Notes under the pieces: model-generated
Told to the model about the DNA's origin: nothing
Databases searched by the model: none
The model's input: the letters and a program-made list of their open reading frames with translations, nothing else
Part shown: positions 5,864-12,189 of the stretch, piece after piece
Layout of the letters: every line of letters starts with the position of its first letter
Position numbering within the stretch: position 1 is the stretch's first letter
Program-made: the position numbers and the translations under genes
Origin: Thermoplasmatales archaeon
Lineage (GTDB): Archaea; Thermoplasmatota; Thermoplasmata; Methanomassiliicoccales; Methanomethylophilaceae
Direction of reading: 5' to 3'
Length of the DNA stretch: 12,189 bases
NCBI GenBank assembly: GCA_012522645.1
Contig: JAAYKC010000008.1
Coordinates: forward strand, 1 to 12,189

Positions 5864-8041
5864 TCAGAGAGGCACGTACAGGACGGCCGTCACCAGGCAT
5901 ATGGTCGCCAACAGCTTCACGAGAACGTGTATCGAAGGTCCTGCGGTGTCCTTGAAGGGATCCCCGACGGTGTCTCCGACAACTGCTGCCGCATGCGCGG
6001 GGGAACCTTTGCCGCCGTGCTCGCCGCTCTCTATGAACTTCTTGGCGTTGTCCCAGGCTCCTCCTCCGTTGTTGAGGAAGTTCGCCATGAGGATGCCCAC
6101 GATCGTTCCGACCATTATCAGTGCACCGACCGCGCTGGGGGTGTGGTGAACCAGCTCCGCCGGCAGGGCGAGCCTGTATATCAGACCGAACACAACGGGC
6201 ACCACTATGGGCAGCAGGGCCGGAGCCACCATCGCCTTCAGGGAGCCCTGTGTGGCTATGTCCACGCACTGGGCGTAATCAGGATCGGATGTGCCGGCCA
6301 TTATGCCGGGGTCCTCCCTGAACTGCCTGCGTACCTCCTCGATCATATCCCCGGCAGCCGTACCGACGGCCTTTATGGCCAGGCTGGCGAAGAAGAACAC
6401 GAGGACGCCTCCCACGAGACCTCCTGCGAATATCAGGGGGTTGCCCAGGTTGACGACCATGACGTCGACTATGCCCTTGCCCTGTATCTCCCCGACTATC
6501 TCGAAGTATGCCGCGAACAGCAGGAAAGCGGCGAGAGCCGCGGATCCCATGGCGTATCCCTTCGTGACGGCCTTGGTCGTGTTGCCCACGGAGTCCAGCT
6601 TGTCGGTCCTGTCGCGGATCTCCTCAGGCTGGTTGCTCATCTCGACTATGCCGCCGGCATTGTCGGTGATGGGCCCGAAGGTGTCCTCGGCCAGGATGAA
6701 CGCGGAGGAGCCGAGCATCGCAATGGTGCCTATCGCGGTCCCGTACAGTCCGAATATTATCTCCTGACCCGCTATGGGGGAGGCGAAGTATCCGAGAAGG
6801 AACGTACCGATTATCGCGGCCACGATCGCCACGACGGGCAGGACCGTGGATTCCATTCCCACGGATATTCCGGTGATCACGTTCGTCGCAGGCCCGGTCT
6901 CCGATGCCTCCGCTATGGACTGAACGGGCTTGTGGTCACCCGTGTAGTACTGGGTGAAGAATACGATCACGAGTCCGAGGGCTATACCGACTACCCCGCA
7001 GAGCACATAGTAGTACCATGTGTCGGGGATCAGGTCGCCCAGCAGGACGTAGGTCGATATTATAAGACCCACGATGACAAGAGCTATTGTGAGGTAGTAC
7101 CCTTTGTTGAGCTCCTTGCTGATATCCGCGTTCTCATCCTTGATGCGCACGACGGATATCCCTATGAGGGAGAAGATCAGACCGAAGGCTATTATCACCA
7201 GAGGAAGGAAGATCCAGTTGTAGGAGAAGTCCATGGCTGCTTTTTCAAAGGCCTTGATCACTGCAAGACCTATGACCATGGCTCCGATTATCTCTGCGGC
7301 GGTGGACTCGAATATGTCCGCACCGCGTCCCGCACAGTCGCCGACGTTGTCACCGACGAGGTCGGCTATGACGGCGGGGTTCCTCGGGTCGTCCTCGGGT
7401 ATGCCCGCTTCGACCTTTCCGACGAGGTCAGCACCGACATCGGCGGCCTTGGTGTATATGCCGCCGCCGAGCTGTGCGAAGAGGGCCGCGAAGGATGCAC
7501 CGAATGCGTAACCTACGATGGAGTGCAGGGTCTGGGTCATGTTCCCGATCAATGCGTAGTACACATAGAATACGACGAACAGACCGCCCAGGCTCAGAGC
7601 GGAAACGGCTATGCCGGATATCGCTCCGCCGCGGAATGAACATTTGAAGGCCTCGCCGAGGGAATCCCTCGCTGCATTCGCGGTCCTTATGTTTGCTTTG
7701 ACGGAGACCCTCATTCCGATGTAACCGGAAAGGATCGAGAAGCCAGCACCGATAAGGAATGCAATAGCCACTTTGTACCCGAGGTAGTTCTCCATGCTTT
7801 CGGAGAGCCCGCCGAGGGTCAGCAGCACCGCGATGATGATACTGATGATGCCTATCGTCTTGTACTGACGTTTCAGATATGCCATGGCGCCCGTTTCTAT
7901 GGCGTCGGATATCTTCTGCATCTCCGGCGTCCCCTTATCCATAGACATTACCTTCTTATGGAAGTAGAACGCGAATAGCACAGCTATCAGAACTGCGACA
8001 GGGATCATGAATAGCAGATTTTCGGTTGTTATCTCTATCAT
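5864..8041 (-). CDS. hppA: Membrane-bound proton-pumping pyrophosphatase, K+-independent type
   Basis: This integral membrane enzyme hydrolyses pyrophosphate and pumps protons out, recovering energy from biosynthetic PPi. The 725-residue protein is full length with many membrane segments. The active-site signatures are DVGADLVGKVEAG (201-213), DNVGDCAGRGADIFES (231-246), GPITDNAGG (456-464) and GDTVGDPFKDTAGPS (689-703). GNTTKAVTKG (486-495) has lysine at 490 and threonine at 493; lysine at this site replaces the K+ ion in the K+-independent subfamily, whose members pump H+. Ion choice is therefore inferred from known subfamily residues. The gene has its own TATA box (8083-8090), a modest site (AGGGG) before the ATG, and a strong terminator, so it is probably a single-gene transcript. 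In a low-energy methanogen it would support the ion gradient. Confidence 0.96.
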   Translation of the reverse strand: MIEITTENLLFMIPVAVLIAVLFAFYFHKKVMSMDKGTPEMQKISDAIETGAMAYLKRQYKTIGIISIIIAVLLTLGGLSESMENYLGYKVAIAFLIGAGFSILSGYIGMRVSVKANIRTANAARDSLGEAFKCSFRGGAISGIAVSALSLGGLFVVFYVYYALIGNMTQTLHSIVGYAFGASFAALFAQLGGGIYTKAADVGADLVGKVEAGIPEDDPRNPAVIADLVGDNVGDCAGRGADIFESTAAEIIGAMVIGLAVIKAFEKAAMDFSYNWIFLPLVIIAFGLIFSLIGISVVRIKDENADISKELNKGYYLTIALVIVGLIISTYVLLGDLIPDTWYYYVLCGVVGIALGLVIVFFTQYYTGDHKPVQSIAEASETGPATNVITGISVGMESTVLPVVAIVAAIIGTFLLGYFASPIAGQEIIFGLYGTAIGTIAMLGSSAFILAEDTFGPITDNAGGIVEMSNQPEEIRDRTDKLDSVGNTTKAVTKGYAMGSAALAAFLLFAAYFEIVGEIQGKGIVDVMVVNLGNPLIFAGGLVGGVLVFFFASLAIKAVGTAAGDMIEEVRRQFREDPGIMAGTSDPDYAQCVDIATQGSLKAMVAPALLPIVVPVVFGLIYRLALPAELVHHTPSAVGALIMVGTIVGILMANFLNNGGGAWDNAKKFIESGEHGGKGSPAHAAAVVGDTVGDPFKDTAGPSIHVLVKLLATICLVTAVLYVPL

Positions 8042-8082
8042 TTAGTTAACCCCTAAACGTTAATGCCTGTATCCTCTCCCCC

Positions 8083-8090
8083 TATAAAAG
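8083..8090 (-). promoter_or_regulatory. TATA box of hppA
   Basis: The minus strand reads CTTTTATA, with its end 41 bases before the hppA ATG at 8041, a spacing almost the same as for rpo7. It lies in the 75-bp gap after the upstream MetV-like gene, so hppA need not depend on that gene's transcript. Confidence 0.7.
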
Positions 8091-8116
8091 AGTTTAACTC
8101 TTATTTTTGTGAAGGC

Positions 8117-8560
8117 TCAGACATATGGGTCTGTTCTCTCCCTTCCCGGGGGATACTCCTCATCCACACCGTTCTGTGTGAGCACTGGCACTTCCTCTTT
8201 CGAGAGATAGCCGCGTCCCAGGGTGATCAGGGGGTTTATGACGTGCTTCCCCGATATGCGGGAAGCGCAGGATGAGCCGGCATCGCATGTCAGTGATATC
8301 AAGACGTCCGCATCATCCACAGGCTCCTTCTCCAGTCTGGCACATACCTTGTCCTCGAGACAGGAGGCAGATACGGAGCGCACTCCGATGACGTCCGCCC
8401 CGTCGCTGCTGAGGGACTCGGCGAGCCTCTCCGCCGCTTTCGTCCCCCCGATCCCGTTGCACAGTCTGGCGCATGTGTTGCACGTCCACACGACGACCTT
8501 CTTCCCTTCCACGGAGTCGAGAAGCTCCGGGTACTCCCGGTCCCTTATTAAGATGAGCAT
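8117..8560 (-). CDS. Stand-alone cysteine-rich protein resembling the MetV N-terminal domain
   Basis: The 147-residue protein has seven cysteines: 27, 30 and 34 (CNTCARLC), 67, 73, 92 and 98. The order of elements is a beta strand ending in CxxCxxxC, GGTKAAERLAESL, GADVIGVRSVSASC, then ADVLISLTCDAGSSC. This resembles the cysteine-rich domain of MetV-type proteins (methylene-tetrahydrofolate reductase C-terminal family), which work with MetF and bind iron-sulfur or zinc centres. The extra C-terminal zinc-binding part usual in MetV is absent. No metF lies beside it. The family assignment is from pattern memory, and function (electron transfer or methylene-H4folate reductase accessory role) is inference. 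It lies 75 bp upstream of hppA on the same strand and diverges from deoxyhypusine synthase. Its TATA element suggests a leaderless mRNA. No signal peptide or membrane segment is seen. Confidence 0.72.
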   Translation of the reverse strand: MLILIRDREYPELLDSVEGKKVVVWTCNTCARLCNGIGGTKAAERLAESLSSDGADVIGVRSVSASCLEDKVCARLEKEPVDDADVLISLTCDAGSSCASRISGKHVINPLITLGRGYLSKEEVPVLTQNGVDEEYPPGRERTDPYV

Positions 8561-8581
8561 GCTGACCGTTACACGGTACGC

Positions 8582-8589
8582 ATATTTTT
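8582..8589 (-). promoter_or_regulatory. Probable TATA box of the MetV-like gene (leaderless)
   Basis: The minus strand reads AAAAATAT, centred about 26 bases before the ATG at 8560. That is the expected distance from an archaeal TATA box to the transcription start, so the mRNA is probably leaderless. In agreement, no ribosome binding site precedes this ATG. Confidence 0.5.
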
Positions 8590-8621
8590 TGCTTATCCGC
8601 GCACTCGGTGATTATGACAAT

Positions 8622-8630
8622 CCTTTTAAG
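8622..8630 (+). promoter_or_regulatory. Probable TATA box of deoxyhypusine synthase
   Basis: The sequence CCTTTTAAG lies about 45 bases before the ATG at 8675. Transcription would start near 8652, leaving a leader of about 20 nt containing the GAGG site. With the element at 8582-8589 it forms a compact divergent promoter region (8561-8674). Confidence 0.55.
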
Positions 8631-8662
8631 AAGGTCGCCGGTAACTGAGGGACATATTCCAA

Positions 8663-8666
8663 GAGG
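8663..8666 (+). promoter_or_regulatory. Ribosome binding site deciding the deoxyhypusine synthase start
   Basis: GAGG is followed by GTG at 8672 (5 nt gap) and ATG at 8675 (8 nt gap). The 8-nt spacing equals that at rpo7, the DUF359 gene and rps27ae in this window, and ATG is the better start codon, so 8675 is preferred. Confidence 0.6.
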
Positions 8667-8674
8667 CGTTAGTG

Positions 8675-9607
8675 ATGAAGAATCTGTTGAAGGTCGAGGA
8701 TATCAAAGTAAGGAAAGGGATGACGGTCAACGAGATGATCGATGCGATGGGAAGGTCCGGAGGATTCACGGCCCCCAAATTGGCGGATGCCGTTGACATA
8801 GCCGAGAAGATGATCAGGAAGGAGGGATGCCTCAGGATGCTCTCCTTCCCCGCATGCATAATGGCCACCGGCACCCGCGGCGCCATAGTCGACATGGTGA
8901 AGAACGGGATGGTCGACCTCATAATAACCACGTGCGGCACTCTGGACCACGACCTCTCCAGGACATGGGAGTCCTATTTCAGAGGGGACTTCGACATGGA
9001 TGACGAGAAGCTCAGGGAAGAGGGCATAAGCAGGCTCGGCAACGTCCTGGTGCCGGACTCATGCTACGGAGAGGTCCTGGAAGAAAATCTGGCACCCATG
9101 TTCGAGGAGATATTCAAGGACACTAAATCCCTCTCAACTCACGAGATAATAGATGCGGTGGGCTCGAGACTGGATAACGAGGACAGCCTGCTGTACCAGT
9201 GCCACAAGAAAGGAGTGCCCGTATTCGTACCGGGGATAACCGACGGGTCCTTCGGGTGCCAGCTCTGGATGTACTATCAGATGCACAGGGACCTGAGAAT
9301 AGATCTCTTCAAGGATGAGCAGAAGCTCAGCGAGATGACCAACGACGCGGAGTACACCGGAGCGGTGATCGTCGGCGGCGGCATATCGAAGCACCACGTT
9401 ATCTGGTGGAACCAGTTCCGCGGAGGGCTGGATTACGCCATATACATGACAACGGCACAGGAATTCGACGGTTCCCTCTCGGGTGCGAAGATAAAGGAAG
9501 CGGTCTCCTGGGGCAAGGTCAAGGCGAACGCCAGCAAGATCACCGTGGAAGGGGATGCGACGATAGCGCTGCCCCTTCTGGTGGCGGCCCTGGAAGAGAG
9601 GCTCTGA
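8675..9607 (+). CDS. dys: Deoxyhypusine synthase
   Basis: The enzyme moves the aminobutyl group of spermidine, with NAD, to one lysine of translation factor aIF5A, the first step of hypusine formation. The 310-residue protein has the family core: KGMTVNEMIDAM near the N-terminus, TTCGTLDHDL (85-94) in the NAD site, and VPVFVPGITDGSFG (181-194). VIVGGGISKHH (231-241) contains the catalytic lysine (K239 by position, equivalent to human Lys329). TTAQEFDGSLSGA (259-271) and EAVSWGK (275-281) complete the active site. It is shorter than the human enzyme (369), as usual in archaea. The start is discussed under the ribosome binding site; GTG 8672 would add one methionine. It ends in TGA directly against the stop codon of the convergent surface protein gene, with no spacer. 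Substrate eIF5A is not in the window. Confidence 0.96.
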   Translation: MKNLLKVEDIKVRKGMTVNEMIDAMGRSGGFTAPKLADAVDIAEKMIRKEGCLRMLSFPACIMATGTRGAIVDMVKNGMVDLIITTCGTLDHDLSRTWESYFRGDFDMDDEKLREEGISRLGNVLVPDSCYGEVLEENLAPMFEEIFKDTKSLSTHEIIDAVGSRLDNEDSLLYQCHKKGVPVFVPGITDGSFGCQLWMYYQMHRDLRIDLFKDEQKLSEMTNDAEYTGAVIVGGGISKHHVIWWNQFRGGLDYAIYMTTAQEFDGSLSGAKIKEAVSWGKVKANASKITVEGDATIALPLLVAALEERL

Positions 9608-12189
9608 TCACATCCTTCTTCTCGTCCTGATGCCTATGAAGGAGAGCAGCAGGAGGAAGGCTATCGAGCCTATGCCTGCGGTGGTACCCCATTCGTTGAC
9701 GTTATCGGGATCGACCAGCTCTATGCTGAAGGCCGTTGTGACCATTCCCGTGTAATTGCCTGTTCCGGCGATGGTCACTACGGCCGTTCCGGACCTGATG
9801 TTGTTCGCGTAGTATGCGGTATAGTCAACATCCTTGATGAGAACGGTATCCCCGACCCTGACTGTTATCTCAGGCGTCAGAGGGGTCCCTGTGTGGATCT
9901 GGTCCTCTATCGGGTCTATGACGGCACCGGAGATGTTCTTCGGAGATATGGTGAATGTAAATTTCACGTCCTCCTGTCCGCCGCCCATCCACTGGTAGTT
10001 CCTCTTGTCGGTTATGGAAACGGTGACGGTCTGGGATCCGACGTTCGTTCTGCCGGCATTGGTGACGGTCATCTCGTCCGTGAGCCCGGCGGGAACATAT
10101 GTCTGCTCCCCGCCCGCGTATATGAACGAGCCCGTATCGGCGGCGGGCCTGATGAGCTCCGCTCTGAGTATGTCGAAGGTCACGGATCCTGAGGATCCCT
10201 CGTAGTTGCCTGCTCCCGTTACGATGACGGAACCTGCTCCCGTTCCGGCGTTGAGGTTCTCGCCGTAGGATACAGTGTAATCGACATTGAGAGCAAGAGT
10301 CACGGACCCGTCCTTAACGATAACGGTTGGAGTGATCTTCCCGCCGTCATAGGTCTCGGGCGTTACGGAATCCACAGTCAGCGTGATAACCTTGGGCTCT
10401 ATCATGAAGGTCACTGTTACCTCTCCGGCGTAGTTGCCGGCTCCCTTGATGACTATGTCATAATCCTTGGCACCGGACATTCCGGTGAGATCCGTCTCCA
10501 CGTCGTAGTCTGCGGCCGAGAGGTCCGTCTTAATGTCGGGTGTGAGGTCGGACCCCGTGTAGGTCTGATTGGCGATTGTGAAATCTCCGTCGACCAGTGC
10601 CTTCGGATCTATCATGAAGGTCGCGGTTGCCGTTCCGGTGTAGTTACCTTTACCGGATATCGTGGCTGTGACCTCTCCCGCATTGATGAGATCGTCATAT
10701 GTCACACCGTAATCGTCCGAGGTGACGAAAGCGTCCGTGAATCTGAGGTCTGGTAAGACCTCCTCTCCCGTGTAGATGTACGTTCCGGTTATGTTGGCTC
10801 CCGCGTCGGCTATGTTCTTCGCTGCTATGACAAAGGTCGTCGCTGCGGTCCCAACGTAGTTACCGGTCCCTGAAATGGTCACCGTTGCTATTCCGGTGTT
10901 GACGTTGTTTATGTAGGCTGTCGTGTAGTCAGTGAACGCAGCACCGTCCAGGGTAACGGCAATTCCCGGCTCCATCTCGAGCCCGGTGTATGTCAGACCC
11001 GCGAGGGGATCGACAGTTATGACAGCCTCGGATATCTGCCTCGGATCTATGCGCCATCCGATCTCCTTGGAGCCTGTGGAACCGTCAGACCATATGTAGC
11101 CGTCGGCAGGAGTCGCGATCGCAACGTAGTTGCCGGCGTTGGTCGCCTCATGAACACCGGAAAGGATGACTCCCGTCACTTCCTTAACACCGGTCTGCAG
11201 ACCTCCGTTGTATATGAGACCGGTCTCGGCTGCGGGTGTGGTCAGGGCTGCCTTGTTTACAGTGAGGACCCCTGCGGAGAATAAAATGGCATAGTTATCA
11301 GAGGTGTAACCCGACGGCGTTATGGCATAGGTTGCTTTGTAGACCTCTCCGTTGTAGTCGCAAGTGAAGGCCAGGCCCCCTCCGAGGACTGATTTGTCTT
11401 CCCCGTTAACGAACCCCACATACTTTACCGTAAAGCTTGGGGCATCCTGGGGGAAGGTTACGCTCTTGTTATCCGCGGAGATCATGAGCGGGGCCTTCTC
11501 TATATTCCACCCGTGGTAAGGTATCTCAGGCTCGTTATAGTTCTTCGTATCATACTTGAAGGTGGCATTCGCCTTGTATGCCTCTGCGTCCGCGGCCTCA
11601 TTGCCTGTGTGTTCGAAGACTTCGACTCCGTCGGGCAGCCCTCCGATTATGGTCACAGATTTCAGGGTTCCGTCATAGACGAAATCGTCCTCGGACCATA
11701 TGATGCCGCTCATGTCATAATTCGCCTTGGTTATGCTGATCAGAGCGGTTCCCAGATAATCCTCGTAGTTGGCCTTGACCACCTTGAAGTATACTCTGTA
11801 TTCCCCGGCGTCGGCGAAGGCCGGTGATTCGGTCAGGTTATACTCGCCCTCTTTGGAGATGCGGTAGGTCACTTCTCCGCCTTCCGGAGAGATCACTTCT
11901 ATCGCATGGGGTGCACCGTCATAGGCTCCTCCGAAGCCGCTGTAGGTCACATTCTGGCGGGCCTTAACTATGCTCCATCCGTGATATGACATCACAGGCT
12001 CGTTGTAGTTCGTCGTGTTGTAATTGAAGGTGGCGATCGCCTGATAGTCCCCGACGACAGTGGCCTCATTATCTGTGTATGCTTTGACAGTGACTCCTGC
12101 GGGCAATCCTTCGGCTATAATGGTCACGGATCTCTGGGTCCCGTTGTAGACGAATTTGTCCTCGGACCATTCAATGCCGCTCATGTCAT
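9608..12189 (-). CDS. Second MBG/YDG-repeat adhesin-like surface protein, 5'-partial
   Basis: The frame runs from the right edge to a TGA at 9610-9608. The apparent ATG at 12184 is internal. The bases before it encode (Y)D, as in the YDMSGI of the internal repeat 157 codons later, so the gene continues past the window. About 11 beta modules are visible, each near 70-80 residues, with signatures such as YDG/YTG, NAGNY and GTGNYxGxxxxxFxI, and linkers ITKA, VNKA or IDPK. The end, WGTTAGIGSIAFLLLLSFIGIRTRRRM split as anchor (SIAFLLLLSFIGI) and basic tail (RTRRRM), is a C-terminal membrane anchor. No LRR or InlB repeat is seen in this part. Several modules resemble those of the first adhesin, from which it differs in module order. 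Role is inferred as surface adhesion or cell-envelope stalk; ligand unknown. Confidence 0.9.
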   Translation of the reverse strand, partial: DMSGIEWSEDKFVYNGTQRSVTIIAEGLPAGVTVKAYTDNEATVVGDYQAIATFNYNTTNYNEPVMSYHGWSIVKARQNVTYSGFGGAYDGAPHAIEVISPEGGEVTYRISKEGEYNLTESPAFADAGEYRVYFKVVKANYEDYLGTALISITKANYDMSGIIWSEDDFVYDGTLKSVTIIGGLPDGVEVFEHTGNEAADAEAYKANATFKYDTKNYNEPEIPYHGWNIEKAPLMISADNKSVTFPQDAPSFTVKYVGFVNGEDKSVLGGGLAFTCDYNGEVYKATYAITPSGYTSDNYAILFSAGVLTVNKAALTTPAAETGLIYNGGLQTGVKEVTGVILSGVHEATNAGNYVAIATPADGYIWSDGSTGSKEIGWRIDPRQISEAVITVDPLAGLTYTGLEMEPGIAVTLDGAAFTDYTTAYINNVNTGIATVTISGTGNYVGTAATTFVIAAKNIADAGANITGTYIYTGEEVLPDLRFTDAFVTSDDYGVTYDDLINAGEVTATISGKGNYTGTATATFMIDPKALVDGDFTIANQTYTGSDLTPDIKTDLSAADYDVETDLTGMSGAKDYDIVIKGAGNYAGEVTVTFMIEPKVITLTVDSVTPETYDGGKITPTVIVKDGSVTLALNVDYTVSYGENLNAGTGAGSVIVTGAGNYEGSSGSVTFDILRAELIRPAADTGSFIYAGGEQTYVPAGLTDEMTVTNAGRTNVGSQTVTVSITDKRNYQWMGGGQEDVKFTFTISPKNISGAVIDPIEDQIHTGTPLTPEITVRVGDTVLIKDVDYTAYYANNIRSGTAVVTIAGTGNYTGMVTTAFSIELVDPDNVNEWGTTAGIGSIAFLLLLSFIGIRTRRRM
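11492..12189 (-). repeat. Tandem super-repeat, 471-bp period (157 codons), in the second adhesin
   Basis: An A module (12184-11957; MSGIEWSEDKFVY to YHGWSIVKA) is followed by a B module (11956-11723; AYDGAPHAIEV to ITKA). A second A module follows (11713-11492; MSGIIWSEDDFVY to YHGWNIEKA). The distance between equivalent bases is 471 bp, for example between the ATG codons at 12184 and 11713. The shared DNA includes TCCTCGGACCAT at 11688-11699 and 12159-12170 (plus strand). The final bases of the window match the junction that precedes the second A module, so another B module probably lies just outside. Confidence 0.85.

Noticed and set aside
5840..7639. A 599-codon open frame on the plus strand opposite hppA
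   Set aside because: It is a shadow of the GC-rich hppA codons: the translated product is rich in G, H, Y and D with no recognisable domain, and the minus strand encodes an unmistakable pyrophosphatase.

Overview
This window is archaeal and most likely comes from a Thermoplasmata-type methanogen of the order Methanomassiliicoccales (gut clade, Methanomethylophilaceae-like). The assignment rests on several observations. There is a classic archaeal cluster of rpo7 (rpoE1), spt4, a DUF359 dephospho-CoA kinase, rps24e and rps27ae. Archaeal TATA boxes and GGAGG/GGTGAT ribosome binding sites are present. There is a deoxyhypusine synthase and a moderately GC-rich composition. Very large modular adhesin-like proteins resemble those reported from host-associated members of this order. 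No gene in the window is diagnostic of methanogenesis, so the order-level call is inference.

Layout, left to right: (1) Positions 1-3710 (+) hold the 3' part of a giant surface protein, cut by the left edge. It has a BspA-type leucine-rich repeat, about a dozen MBG/YDG-type beta modules, two InlB/Flg_new repeats and a C-terminal membrane anchor. (2) Positions 3841-3917 (-) are tRNA-Arg(CCG). (3) Positions 5742 down to 3980 (-) are a tight translation/transcription operon: rpo7 > spt4 > DUF359 kinase > rps24e > rps27ae. Its start and stop codons overlap or nearly touch, and one TATA box lies upstream. (4) Positions 8041 down to 5864 (-) are a membrane pyrophosphatase (hppA) with its own promoter and a clear hairpin plus U-tract terminator. 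(5) Positions 8560 down to 8117 (-) are a small seven-cysteine protein resembling the cysteine-rich domain of MetV, the methylene-tetrahydrofolate reductase partner subunit. (6) Positions 8675-9607 (+) are deoxyhypusine synthase, divergent from (5). (7) Positions 12189 down to 9608 (-) are a second MBG/YDG surface protein, cut by the right edge, whose stop codon abuts that of deoxyhypusine synthase.

Two repeat-built, membrane-anchored surface proteins therefore point inward and flank a block of housekeeping genes. The housekeeping block supplies RNA polymerase stalk and elongation factors, ribosomal proteins, CoA synthesis, eIF5A hypusination and a proton-pumping PPase. There is no stretch over 300 bases without a gene. 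No CRISPR array, insertion sequence, integrase or defence system was seen. The most noteworthy signals are in-frame DNA repeats that could remodel the adhesins, the stand-alone MetV-like cysteine protein, and the zero-spacing convergent gene pair.
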